Position numbers and translations under genes: made by a program. Below the pieces are notes generated by a model. That model ran no database searches. It had not been told where the DNA came from and saw only the letters and a program-made list of their open reading frames with translations. Below, one piece after another: positions 32,355 through 40,482 of a DNA stretch of 64,000 nucleotides. The stretch comes from RACS-047 sp031553855 (GTDB taxonomy: Bacteria > Bacillota > Clostridia > Christensenellales > Pumilibacteraceae): the NCBI GenBank assembly GCA_031553855.1, contig JAVBKW010000002.1, forward strand, positions 18,723-82,722, read 5' to 3'. How positions within the stretch are numbered: position 1 is the first letter of the stretch; each line of letters begins with the position of its first letter.

Positions 32355-33458
32355 ATGGCAGAAACGGAAATTAAAGAGGAATATTTTGAGCCCGTAAAAA
32401 CGCAGACGGACATAGCGAAATGCCCTTCCTGCGGCGCGAATATGATATTTTCCGCCGAAAAACAGGTGCTTAAATGCGAGTTCTGCGGTACGGAACAGGG
32501 CTTTGAAATGCAAAAGAACGCAGAGCTTGAGTTTTCAAGGCTGCTTGAAATAAACAGCTCATGGACGGACGAAACGAAGGTTTTTTGCTGCTCTAACTGC
32601 GGCGCGAAAGAGGTCGTTTCAAGGTCGGATATAGCAAAAAGCTGTTCGTTCTGCGGAACGAGCAATATCGTGGAAACAAACGAGCTGTCCGGACTAAAGC
32701 CGAACGCCGTCGTGCCTTTCAAGATTTCTAAAGAGGACGCAAATAAGCGCGCGGTAGTCTGGGCAAGAAAGAGGTTTTTCGCGCCGAAAAAGTTTAAAAA
32801 GAGCATCGACACAGAGGATATAAACGGCGTATACAATCCGGCCTTTACCTTCGATACCGATACGCTTTCGGTATACAGCGGAAGGCTTGGCAAACGCTAC
32901 ACCACCACAAGCCGCGTAAACGGCAAAACGGTCACGCAGACTCACATCAGATATTTCAGTATAAGCGGCACGTATTCGATGTTTTTCGACGATATCCTTA
33001 TTCAGGCCTCGTCGGCGATAGGTCAGAAAACTATCCAAAAGCTGCAGCCGTTCAATACCAACGAGTCGAGCGCGTACACCAAAGATTTTTTGCACGGCTA
33101 CGCTGCTACGCAATACACAAAAGACGGCGCCGCCTGCTGGAACGAGGCCAAAAAGGTCATCGATAAAAAGGTCCGCTCCGGAATTTTGTCTAAGTACGAT
33201 TATGACGTCGTAGACAGCCTCACTATCCGCACCGACTGCCGCAGGATCACATATAAATATCTGCTATTGCCTATTTACGTCGGGCATTTCAACTGGCGGC
33301 ATAAGCTTTACAACTTTTTTGTGAGCGGCTATAACGGCAAGGTTACCGGGAAAATGCCGGTTTCCGCGCTCAAAGTGCTTGGCGTGGCGGGGCTCGGCCT
33401 TTTGGTTGCGGGCGGTATTATTGCGTTGATACTCTTGTCTGCCGCGGGAATAATTTAG
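32355..33458 (+). CDS. YdjG-like zinc-ribbon membrane protein
   Basis: 367 residues. Two N-terminal zinc ribbons (CPSCGANMIF...CEFCG and CSNCGAKEV...CSFCG) are followed by a beta-rich region with AFTFDTDTLSVYSGRLGKRY, LLLPIYVGHFNWRHKLYNFFVSGYNGKVTG and one or two C-terminal membrane segments (LGVAGLGLLVAGGIIALILLSAAGII). The layout is that of B. subtilis YdjG. It starts three bases after the SPFH gene, so the two are translated together and probably form a membrane-stress complex (inference). Confidence 0.75.
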   Translation: MAETEIKEEYFEPVKTQTDIAKCPSCGANMIFSAEKQVLKCEFCGTEQGFEMQKNAELEFSRLLEINSSWTDETKVFCCSNCGAKEVVSRSDIAKSCSFCGTSNIVETNELSGLKPNAVVPFKISKEDANKRAVVWARKRFFAPKKFKKSIDTEDINGVYNPAFTFDTDTLSVYSGRLGKRYTTTSRVNGKTVTQTHIRYFSISGTYSMFFDDILIQASSAIGQKTIQKLQPFNTNESSAYTKDFLHGYAATQYTKDGAACWNEAKKVIDKKVRSGILSKYDYDVVDSLTIRTDCRRITYKYLLLPIYVGHFNWRHKLYNFFVSGYNGKVTGKMPVSALKVLGVAGLGLLVAGGIIALILLSAAGII

Positions 33459-33569
33459 CTAAAGCTTACTTAAATCAGCTCCGATCAGAGTCTTGCTTTA
33501 AGCAATATCACAGAACATATTTTTATCAAAAAAGCCTTCAAAAAAATGAAAGCTTTACAGGAGAGAGAA

Positions 33570-34025
33570 ATGATCAAACTTTTTATTTCGTTGACAAATC
33601 TTGAAACAATATTGGTAGCCGTAGCGGCGGGGCTTTTTGCCGTAGCCGTAGCTGCTCTTATCACGGCGATCGCCGCTTTTAAAAAAATCAAGAAAATGAA
33701 ATCTACTGAAGTGCGCACCGAAAAAGTTATCATAGAAAACGGAGTGCGCTACACGCCTTCCGACACGGTCGAAAAAAAGGACGGCGCGGATAAGGTCTCG
33801 CATATCAAGGGCGACGCCGTTTTAAAACGCGGAGTAGAGTACATCGTTTCTAAGAACGGCGGGCTGCTTCCCGGCAAATATACGATACTTGCCGCAGACG
33901 AAAAGGGCGAAAGCTTTTATGTGCGTATCGGCGGGTTCGTGCGCGAATACTACCACAACACCCCCGTAGTTTTAAGCGAAGGCGACATTATCTGTTCGGT
34001 GAGTAATACGATAGTTTTGCGTTAA
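33570..34025 (+). CDS. Hypothetical protein with one N-terminal membrane segment
   Basis: About 151 residues. One membrane helix (ETILVAVAAGLFAVAVAALITAIAAF), a basic stop-transfer patch (KKIKKMK), then a soluble beta-rich domain (YIVSKNGGLLPGKYTILAADEKGESFYVRIGGFVREYYHNTPVVLSEGDIICSVSNTIVLR). Start set at 33570 by AGGAGAGAG; the longer frame from 33546 would cover that site. The gene lies 111 bases after the YdjG-like gene and may belong to the same stress module. No known family. Confidence 0.65.
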   Translation: MIKLFISLTNLETILVAVAAGLFAVAVAALITAIAAFKKIKKMKSTEVRTEKVIIENGVRYTPSDTVEKKDGADKVSHIKGDAVLKRGVEYIVSKNGGLLPGKYTILAADEKGESFYVRIGGFVREYYHNTPVVLSEGDIICSVSNTIVLR

Positions 34026-34029
34026 AAAA

Positions 34030-34136
34030 GAGGCATTGAGCGTTTAAGGCCAACGTTGCCCGCCAAAGCGCGCGAACCATTTCTTTCCTAGTAAATTGTG
34101 CGTCGGCAAAAAGCCGGTTGCAGACAAAAGGAGATC
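34030..34136 (+). repeat. Right half of a palindromic repeat plus shared leader module, copy 2
   Basis: 34040-34091 matches the right half of the CTAG-type palindromes (CAACGTTGCCCGCCAAAGCG ... TTTCTTTCCTAG). It runs into TAGTAAATTGTGCGTCGGCA, AAAAGCCGGTTGCAGAC and AAAAGGAGAT, the shared leader seen before greA and the AlkD-type gene. The hairpin here is GCCGG-poor on the 3' side (GCCGGTT for GCCGACA). Confidence 0.75.
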
Positions 34137-34141
34137 AAATT

Positions 34142-34585
34142 ATGAGCAAGAAGTTTTTATTTAATTTTATATTGTCGCTTACAGCCGTCGCGGTTGCAGT
34201 TATATGGCTGCTGTCGATAATTTTTCCCGAATCGGAGCTTGGCGGCTTTAACCTTTTATGGGTCGCCGCGATTTTGTCGGGCGTGGCGGGGCTTTTGTTT
34301 ATTATGCGCGGCGTTTTTGTCAAAGGCGCGGGCCCGCTCAAAAAGCTTAATATTTTCTTCGGCGCGGGGCTGCTTGTCATAACGCTTTTAGCCGTAGTCC
34401 AAATTTTTACGCTGGAGAATAAATACGTTCTTCCCATCATCGCTATCATTGCCACCGCCGCGCTTCTGCTAAGCGTCGTAGCCGTAGGAGGCAAGGCGTG
34501 GGACACAGGCGATAACCAGAAAGTAGGCTACAAAAACTACTATGAAAGAAAAGCCGAGGAAGAAAAAAAGAATAAGGATAAATAG
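34142..34585 (+). CDS. Hypothetical integral membrane protein (four segments)
   Basis: 147 residues with four predicted membrane segments (FILSLTAVAVAVIWLLSIIF, LLWVAAILSGVAGLLFIMRG, IFFGAGLLVITLLAVVQIF, VLPIIAIIATAALLLSVVAV) and a highly charged C-tail (YYERKAEEEKKNKDK). No family recognised. The start at 34142 is set by AAAGGAG in the shared leader module. A strong terminator closes the gene. Confidence 0.65.
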   Translation: MSKKFLFNFILSLTAVAVAVIWLLSIIFPESELGGFNLLWVAAILSGVAGLLFIMRGVFVKGAGPLKKLNIFFGAGLLVITLLAVVQIFTLENKYVLPIIAIIATAALLLSVVAVGGKAWDTGDNQKVGYKNYYERKAEEEKKNKDK

Positions 34586-34590
34586 TTTTT

Positions 34591-34624
34591 AAATGCCCGC
34601 TCAAAAAAATTGAGCGGGCATTTT
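34591..34624 (+). terminator. Strong terminator
   Basis: AAATGCCCGCTCAA (34591-34604) pairs perfectly with TTGAGCGGGCATTT (34610-34623), and a T-run follows. The stem can also terminate the other strand. Confidence 0.85.
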
Positions 34625-34654
34625 AACATTTTAGATAATACGGTAAAGTTTTTC

Positions 34655-34689
34655 TTGATAAAAATGTCAAAATTTATTACAATATTATA
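34655..34689 (+). promoter_or_regulatory. Promoter of the SpoU-type methylase gene, apparently leaderless
   Basis: TTGATA (34655-34660), 17-nt spacer, TACAAT (34678-34683), six bases (ATTATA), ATG (34690). No ribosome site. Confidence 0.65.
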
Positions 34690-35538
34690 ATGAAAGAAAA
34701 AATCGACGCATACCTCAAGGATAAGGCTTTTAACTTTATCGGCGAGGCAAACCCTAAGATAAAACAGGTAAAGGGAATAATTTCAAACACCAAGCCTAAT
34801 CCGCAGAAGCTTTTTATTGCGGAAGGCCTTTGGGCGTATAAAAAGGTCATCGAGTTTTCCACGCCCGTGTCGTCGGTGATAGTCTGCCCCGAGCATATAC
34901 GCACGGAGGAGGCTTTTACCGCGCTTAAAGAGGTTTGCGCAAAGTGTTCAGAGCTTTACGCAGTTTCGGAAAAGACCTACGAGAAAATTTCCGAGCGCGA
35001 TAAGCCCGACGGGCTTATGGCTATTGCCGCGCTGCCAAAGTATGATTTAGACGATTTTAAAACCGACGATAAAAGCGTGGTGCTTGTGCTTGACGGCATT
35101 GAAATTCCCGGCAACGTCGGAACTATGCTCAGAATGGCGGACGGAGCGGGGCTGGACGCGGTGTTCATCTGCAATAAACGCGCGCGGCTTACTCATCCAA
35201 AAACCATAAAGGGCAGTATGGGCGCGATATTGAGCGTGCCGGTTTTTGAGTTCGAGGAAGTGGGCGATTGCCGCAGCTGGCTGTATAAAAACGGCTTCAA
35301 CGTCTACCTTGCCGACACAAGAGCCGAAAAGCATTATTTCGACGTTCCGTTCGGGCATAAAACCGCGCTTGTTATGGGCAGCGAACGCTACGGTATAACA
35401 AGGGAGTGGTACGAGGGCGAGTACCTTATGATCTCTATCCCCATGATGGGCAAATGCGATTCGCTCAACGTCGGGGTCGCCGCAACGGTTTTAGCTTACG
35501 AGGCGTCGGTGAAAAATAAGCTGGGCGCGAGAAAGTAA
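34690..35538 (+). CDS. SpoU/TrmH-family RNA 2'-O-methyltransferase
   Basis: 282 residues. An N-terminal substrate-binding domain (about 1-110) is followed by a SPOUT catalytic domain with the three knotted motifs: IPGNVGTMLRMADGAG (Asn and catalytic Arg), LVMGSERYG and SIPMMGKCDSLNVGVAATVLAYEA. Members methylate 2'-OH of rRNA or tRNA with SAM. The precise target cannot be told. It appears to be leaderless and stands alone. Confidence 0.88.
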   Translation: MKEKIDAYLKDKAFNFIGEANPKIKQVKGIISNTKPNPQKLFIAEGLWAYKKVIEFSTPVSSVIVCPEHIRTEEAFTALKEVCAKCSELYAVSEKTYEKISERDKPDGLMAIAALPKYDLDDFKTDDKSVVLVLDGIEIPGNVGTMLRMADGAGLDAVFICNKRARLTHPKTIKGSMGAILSVPVFEFEEVGDCRSWLYKNGFNVYLADTRAEKHYFDVPFGHKTALVMGSERYGITREWYEGEYLMISIPMMGKCDSLNVGVAATVLAYEASVKNKLGARK

Positions 35539-35640
35539 AAATAAGACAACAAGGGCAACAAGTTCAGTAAAACAACAAGATTGTGAGAAAGTTTATAAAA
35601 TCACCCATTAGTTCACACTCTTGTTAAGGGAGAGCAGTAA

Positions 35641-36261
35641 ATGTTTCATTTCAGGAAAAGATTAAGAGAGCTTGCGCGCGAGGAAAAAGAGTATGAGCGC
35701 AAGCTGGATATAGACGATAAAGGGCGGCTTGTTTTAGACGTTAAGCTCGGCAGTATTTCAGACGCCTACTCTAAATATTCGCCGCAAAAAGATTTGAGGC
35801 TCGAGCCGGAGCTGAAAGAGTATTTTGAAAGTGAAAATATCGTTCTTGAAAATCCGCTTGTTATCAAGGTTTATAACGATGAGCTGAAAGAGAGTAAAAT
35901 AGAGCAGGAAACGCTTACCGGCATATTAAAAAATTCATTTTGCTGCGAGCGAAGAAAGCTTTTTAAGTCGCGCAGGTTTAATAATTTAGTGAGCCTTTGG
36001 TGTTTAATAGTCGGGCTTGTTATTCTTGCGGCCAGCTTTTCGATTCAATTCCTGCCTTTTCTTCAAAACATTATTTTCAGTTCGCTGGAAATTCTAGCAT
36101 GGGTATTTTTATGGGAGGCGGCGGACCTGTTCTTTTTCCAAAGGCCCGGCCTTAACGCCCGCTACGTCCATTACTCAAAGCTATGCAGCGCGGATGTAGA
36201 GTTTTTTAGTGGGTGTTCCAATAAGGGGTCATATACGGGTTACGTGTGTCAAAATGGCTAA
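35641..36261 (+). CDS. Hypothetical protein with two membrane segments; 3' end made by a repeat
   Basis: 206 residues. The first 115 are charged and soluble (RKRLRELAREEKEYERKLDID...); two membrane helices follow (LVSLWCLIVGLVILAASFSIQFL and LEILAWVFLWEAADLFFF). No family recognised. The palindromic repeat starting at 36211 supplies the last 16 codons and the stop (GCSNKGSYTGYVCQNG), so the natural C-terminus may have been replaced. GGGAGAG precedes the ATG. Confidence 0.65.
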   Translation: MFHFRKRLRELAREEKEYERKLDIDDKGRLVLDVKLGSISDAYSKYSPQKDLRLEPELKEYFESENIVLENPLVIKVYNDELKESKIEQETLTGILKNSFCCERRKLFKSRRFNNLVSLWCLIVGLVILAASFSIQFLPFLQNIIFSSLEILAWVFLWEAADLFFFQRPGLNARYVHYSKLCSADVEFFSGCSNKGSYTGYVCQNG

Positions 36262-36338
36262 GTCGAGTACATTAGAGTACACTCCTGTCGCCATTTTGCC
36301 ACCTGTTACCCGTCTCTAACCCCTTCTTGAAACACCCC
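36211..36338. repeat. Long imperfect palindrome, copy 2 (GGGTGTTTCAAG type)
   Basis: GGGTGTTCCAATAAGGGGTC to AACCCCTTCTTGAAACACCC with apex GAGTACATTAGAGTACACTC; the right half is identical to the 21.7-kb copy. It overlaps the 3' end of the preceding gene by 51 bases. The shared tail continues to about 36374. Confidence 0.85.
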
Positions 36339-36497
36339 TATGGATTTTTCTTATAGCCGAAAGACAGCCCTAAAGAAAGGAGCGAAAGCATCAGCCTAAG
36401 ACACTATTGCTAGCCTTGAATTTAATTGCTTTTAAGCCTGAATTTATGCTATACTGGGCAAGACCAAATCAAAACTTTTTTTAAACGGAGAAATTTT

Positions 36498-38462
36498 ATG
36501 AGCGCGAAACCCACCTATTATATAACTACGCCTATATATTACCCGAGCGGCAAATGGCACATCGGGCATTGCTACACCACTGTCTGCTGCGACGCGATGG
36601 CGCGTTATAAGAGAATGAGCGGTTACGACGTTTTTTATCTTACGGGCACGGACGAGCACGGGCAAAAGATCGAAAAGAGGGCGGAAAGCTCCGGCGTTAG
36701 CCCTAAAGAGTTTGTGGACGCTCTTGTAGACAACATCAAACAGCTTTGGGAGCTGCTTGATATTTCCTACGATAAATTTATCCGCACGACGGACGCCTAT
36801 CACGTCGAGGCGGTCCAGAAGATTTTTAAGAAGCTCTATGAGAGCGGAGATATTTATAAGTCCGGCTACAAGGGCAAATACTGCACCCCCTGCGAGTCGT
36901 TCTGGACGGAAAGCCAGCTGGTTGGCGGCAAATGCCCCGACTGCGGAAGAGATGTCGTCGAAACGGAGGAGGAATGCTACTTTTTCCGTCTTTCCAAGTA
37001 TTCCGGCCGCATACGCAAGCTTTTGACGGAGACCGGCTTTTTAGAGCCGTCCTCGCGCGTGAACGAGATGGTCAATAACTTTATCGACGCAGGCCTTGAG
37101 GACTTAGCCGTTTCGCGCACGTCGTTCAAGTGGGGCGTGCCGGTATCGTTCGACGACAAGCACGTCATCTACGTCTGGATAGACGCGCTTTCAAACTACA
37201 TCACAGCCCTCGGCTTTATGTCGGACGACGATTCGCTCTATAAAAAATACTGGCCGGCCGACCTTCATATGATGGCAAAGGAAATCGTGCGTTTCCATTC
37301 GATCATCTGGCCCGCTATTTTGATGGCGCTGGGCGAACCGGTACCCAAAAAAGCGTACGGGCACGGCTGGATTTTGTTCGGCGGCGATAAGATGAGTAAG
37401 TCCAAGGGCAACGTCGTGGATCCGTTTATTTTGGCGGAGCGTTACGGCGTAGACAGCGTGCGGTATTTTCTCTTGCGCGATATAACCTTTGGTACGGACT
37501 CAAATTATTCCTCGGAAATTTTCATCAACCGCATAAACACCGACCTTGCAAACGATTTAGGCAACCTCACAAAACGTACGCTTGCAATGAGCCGTCAGTA
37601 TTTTGAGGGAAAGGTCAAAAAAGGGACGCCGACGGAGTTCGACGCAGACTTTATTTTGAAAATAGACGCCTTAAAAGCCGGAGTGGACGAGAGGATAGAT
37701 AAGCTCAACATAAACCGTGCGCTTGAATTTATTTTTGACCTTATAGGAGCTGCTAATAAATATATCGATAACACGAAGCCCTGGGCGCTCAATAAGGAAG
37801 GGAAAACGGACGAGCTTTCAAGCGTTATTTACAATCTTTTGGAGGCAATAAGGGTCAGCACGAATATGCTTGCGCCGTTCCTTACCAAAACGCCCGCGAT
37901 AATTTTTGACGCGCTGGGATTAAAGCTGCCCTCAGATTTTAAAAACGCGAAATACGGCGCAGTAAAAAGCTATCAGACTAAGGAAACGGAAACCCTTTTC
38001 CCCAGGTTCGATTTAAAGAAAGAGCTCGACGAGCTTGAAAAAATAGCCGGAGCGGATAAAGAGATAAAGGCCGAACCGGCAAAAGAACAAAAGATTGAAA
38101 AAGCGGCGGAGAAAAAGGAAGAAAAGAAAGTGGCCGAACAAATCACAATAGACGAATTTTTTAAAACAGAATTAAAGGTCGCGCTCGTAACGGGTGCGGA
38201 AAGGGTCGCAAAGTCCGAAAAGCTGTTAAAGCTTACCGTCCGTATAGGCGAAGAGGAGCGGACGGTCGTTTCCGGTATAGCAAAAAGCTATTCACCCGAG
38301 GAAATGGTCGGCAAAAGCGTCGTTATAGTTTATAATTTAAAGCCCGCGAAATTGTGCGGCATAGAAAGCCAGGGTATGATACTGTGCGCTACCGGCGAAA
38401 ACGGCAAGGTCGTTCTCGTTAGCCCTGAAACGGTCGTAGACAGCGGTGCTGAGGTATGCTGA
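36498..38462 (+). CDS. metG: Methionyl-tRNA synthetase with C-terminal tRNA-binding domain
   Basis: 654 residues. Class I signatures: the HIGH-type box KWHIGHCYT (near residue 20) and KMSKSKGN (from residue 299). One zinc knuckle is seen (CTPCESFW...CPDC). The C-terminal 110 residues, after a Lys/Glu-rich linker (KAAEKKEEKKVAEQ), form the EMAP-II/Trbp111-like tRNA-binding domain (FKTELKVALVTGAERV ... GIESQGMILCAT). GGAG lies ten bases before the ATG; a longer frame from 36426 lies in the promoter region. It overlaps tatD by seven bases. Confidence 0.96.
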   Translation: MSAKPTYYITTPIYYPSGKWHIGHCYTTVCCDAMARYKRMSGYDVFYLTGTDEHGQKIEKRAESSGVSPKEFVDALVDNIKQLWELLDISYDKFIRTTDAYHVEAVQKIFKKLYESGDIYKSGYKGKYCTPCESFWTESQLVGGKCPDCGRDVVETEEECYFFRLSKYSGRIRKLLTETGFLEPSSRVNEMVNNFIDAGLEDLAVSRTSFKWGVPVSFDDKHVIYVWIDALSNYITALGFMSDDDSLYKKYWPADLHMMAKEIVRFHSIIWPAILMALGEPVPKKAYGHGWILFGGDKMSKSKGNVVDPFILAERYGVDSVRYFLLRDITFGTDSNYSSEIFINRINTDLANDLGNLTKRTLAMSRQYFEGKVKKGTPTEFDADFILKIDALKAGVDERIDKLNINRALEFIFDLIGAANKYIDNTKPWALNKEGKTDELSSVIYNLLEAIRVSTNMLAPFLTKTPAIIFDALGLKLPSDFKNAKYGAVKSYQTKETETLFPRFDLKKELDELEKIAGADKEIKAEPAKEQKIEKAAEKKEEKKVAEQITIDEFFKTELKVALVTGAERVAKSEKLLKLTVRIGEEERTVVSGIAKSYSPEEMVGKSVVIVYNLKPAKLCGIESQGMILCATGENGKVVLVSPETVVDSGAEVC

Positions 38463-39301
38463 CCGACACCCATGCCCATCTTTCCGATTTCTCCGACCTA
38501 GAAAGCGAGATAATAAATAAAATGGGCGCGGACGATTTGGGCACGATCATCGCCGCCTCGTACGACCTTGATTCCGCTTACAAATCACGCGATATCGCGC
38601 AAAAAAATAAGGATATATATTTTACCGCCGGAGTCCATCCCTCAAACACCGCCTTTTTAAAAGGCGAAGGCACGGAGGCGTTCCTTGCAGCTATGAAAAA
38701 CCCCGCCTCGCCGGCGGCCGGAGTTATAGGCGGCAGGCCAGCGTACTGCGAAGAATTGCTTGCCCTCTCGCGCGGCCCTAAATGCGTCGCGATAGGCGAG
38801 ATAGGCTTAGATTATCATTACGAGGATACGAACAGGGAAGTTCAGAAGCTTGAGCTTTTGCGCCAGTTAGACGTTGTAGAGGCGGCGGATCTTCCGGTTG
38901 TGTTCCACGTCCGCGATTCATACGAGGATATGCTGGATATCATTAAAAGCAATCTTCATAAGCTGCCGCGCCGCGGCGTTATGCATTGTTTCGCCGGTTC
39001 GCTTGAAACGGCGAAAATTTATGTGGATATGGGTTTTTATATCTCGTTTTCCGGCGTTATAACGTTTAAAAATGCAAAAAAGTTTCCCGAAATAATCCGC
39101 GCGCTGCCAAAAGACAGGGTATTGATTGAAACCGACTGCCCGTATTTAGCGCCCGATCCGTACAGGGGGCAAACTAACTACCCTAAATACGTCAGGCGCG
39201 TAGCGGAAAAGCTGAGCGAAATATGGGGAACGGACTACGAAGAGGCGGCGGCGCTGACAAGCGCTAATGCGCGCGCCATATTTACTAAAATAAAGGACTA
39301 A
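38456..39301 (+). CDS. tatD: TatD-family metal-dependent hydrolase
   Basis: 281 residues. Metal-site residues are clear: TDTHAHLSD (HxH), GEIGLDYHYE (Glu), VFHVRDSYEDM (His), MHCFAG (His) and IETDCPYLAP (Asp). TatD proteins are 3'-5' nucleases or related phosphodiesterases. Relative to E. coli TatD there is a short extra stretch (NPASPAAGVIGGRPAYCEE) before the Glu motif. The gene overlaps metG by seven bases, a common pairing in Firmicutes, and is followed by a TatD-linked radical SAM gene after a repeat. Confidence 0.92.
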   Translation: MLTDTHAHLSDFSDLESEIINKMGADDLGTIIAASYDLDSAYKSRDIAQKNKDIYFTAGVHPSNTAFLKGEGTEAFLAAMKNPASPAAGVIGGRPAYCEELLALSRGPKCVAIGEIGLDYHYEDTNREVQKLELLRQLDVVEAADLPVVFHVRDSYEDMLDIIKSNLHKLPRRGVMHCFAGSLETAKIYVDMGFYISFSGVITFKNAKKFPEIIRALPKDRVLIETDCPYLAPDPYRGQTNYPKYVRRVAEKLSEIWGTDYEEAAALTSANARAIFTKIKD

Positions 39302-39303
39302 AC

Positions 39304-39428
39304 GTGAAGACAATTCATCGCCGCATACGGGCTACGCTTGTCTTGCCTCGTCGGTTGCGTATGTGAAATACGCGCCGCTTCCTCGGCAATCCAACTGTTG
39401 CCCGCTTGCGCCGCGACTTATCTTTCAC
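39304..39428. repeat. Palindromic repeat, GTGAAGA end variant
   Basis: GTGAAGACAATTCATCGCCG to CGCGACTTATCTTTCAC with core CATACGGGCTACGCTTGTCTTG, apex GCGTATGTGAAATACGCGCC and CCAACTGTTGCCCGC. Core shared with the CTAG-type copies, ends different. It separates tatD from the radical SAM gene. Confidence 0.75.
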
Positions 39429-39452
39429 TACTTTTTGTAATATTATGAGGTC

Positions 39453-40088
39453 ATGAGTATAAAAATGAAAAAAGGCATAAAATTTATTTATGAGCTGGGC
39501 GGCAATTTGTATATCAATTTAACAAACCGTTGCTGCAACGACTGCGAATTTTGTTTAAGGCGCAACGGCGACGGAGTCAAGGACAACGCGACTCTCTGGC
39601 TGTGCCGCGAGCCTTCTTATAGGGAAGTAATCAGTTTAATTAAAAAAGTCGATTTTGAATATAGCGAGGCCGTGTTTTGCGGCTACGGCGAAAGCACCTA
39701 TAAGGTCGCCGAAATGGTCGAGATCGCCGACTACCTGCACAGCATAGGCAAAAAAACGCGGCTCAACACAAACGGGCTTGGCAACGCGATAAACGGAATA
39801 AACATAGTCCCGCTTTTAGAGGGCAAAATCGACGTGGTGTCCGTTTCGCTCAACGAGTCCGACCCTGCGCGCTACGACGCTATCTGCCACTCCGTCTACG
39901 GCCCCGACGCCTACGGCTATATTCAGGACTTTACTAAAAAATGCGTGGACGCCGGTATCAAAACCATTATGACCGTCGTAGACGTTATCCCGCCTGAAGA
40001 AATCGAAAAATGCCGCAAAATTTGCGAGTCCACCGGCGCAATTTTCCGGGTAAGAAAACATATATCCAATAATTCAAGCTATACTTAA
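39453..40088 (+). CDS. TatD-associated radical SAM protein
   Basis: 211 residues. The cluster motif is NRCCNDCEFCLR, giving CxxxCxxC for the [4Fe-4S] that binds SAM. GYGESTYKVAEM (the GGE-like motif) and LNTNGLG follow in the usual order. Small radical SAM proteins of this kind lie next to tatD in many Clostridia; the reaction is unknown. The stretch WLCREPSYREVISLI is typical of the family. Weak GAGG upstream. Separated from tatD by a repeat, probably inserted later. Confidence 0.82.
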   Translation: MSIKMKKGIKFIYELGGNLYINLTNRCCNDCEFCLRRNGDGVKDNATLWLCREPSYREVISLIKKVDFEYSEAVFCGYGESTYKVAEMVEIADYLHSIGKKTRLNTNGLGNAINGINIVPLLEGKIDVVSVSLNESDPARYDAICHSVYGPDAYGYIQDFTKKCVDAGIKTIMTVVDVIPPEEIEKCRKICESTGAIFRVRKHISNNSSYT

Positions 40089-40098
40089 AAACATACAA

Positions 40099-40133
40099 AA
40101 ACCTCTCTTTGCTTAGGCATCGGAGAGGTTTTT
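40099..40133 (+). terminator. Terminator after the radical SAM gene
   Basis: AAAACCTCTC (40098-40107) and GAGAGGTTTTTT (40122-40133) form a stem with a T-run. Confidence 0.75.
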
Positions 40134-40482
40134 TAAATTACGCGCGCGTACAAAAGCCCGGTAAAGATTTGCCGCAAAACTTTGCCGCAATATCGACAAC
40201 CTACTTAATTTCTACGCGCGCTGTTAAAGGTAGGGTAAAGAGCCTAGTATTAAGCTTTCGCGGCTGAAAACACCCTTTAAAGCCGTTAAACGACGCGCTC
40301 GAAAAAATAGTTTACTTATTCGGGGTTAAAGTTAGTCAAAAACGCTTTCTTTTTGGCTATAAGCGTGGTATAATATCCTTAAGGAAACGCCGGATATTTA
40401 TTCCGTTTCCTAAGAAAAATTTTAAATCAGATCAATATAATTCCGACAGTATTTTTATATGTTTTTATCTAAAGGAGAGTCT
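40134..40482 (+). promoter_or_regulatory. Long region before gyrB, with promoter
   Basis: No gene is seen in these 349 bases. A -10 box TATAAT is at 40369-40374 with a poor -35 (TTTCTT at 40346-40351, 17-nt spacer). The leader of about 100 bases ends in AAAGGAGAG before the gyrB ATG. Supercoiling-sensitive promoters often have poor -35 boxes, but that is only a suggestion here. Confidence 0.5.

Noticed and set aside
31794..32893. Two long minus-strand frames opposite the SPFH and zinc-ribbon genes
   Set aside because: They mirror the repeated zinc-ribbon codons; no ribosome site and unnatural composition.
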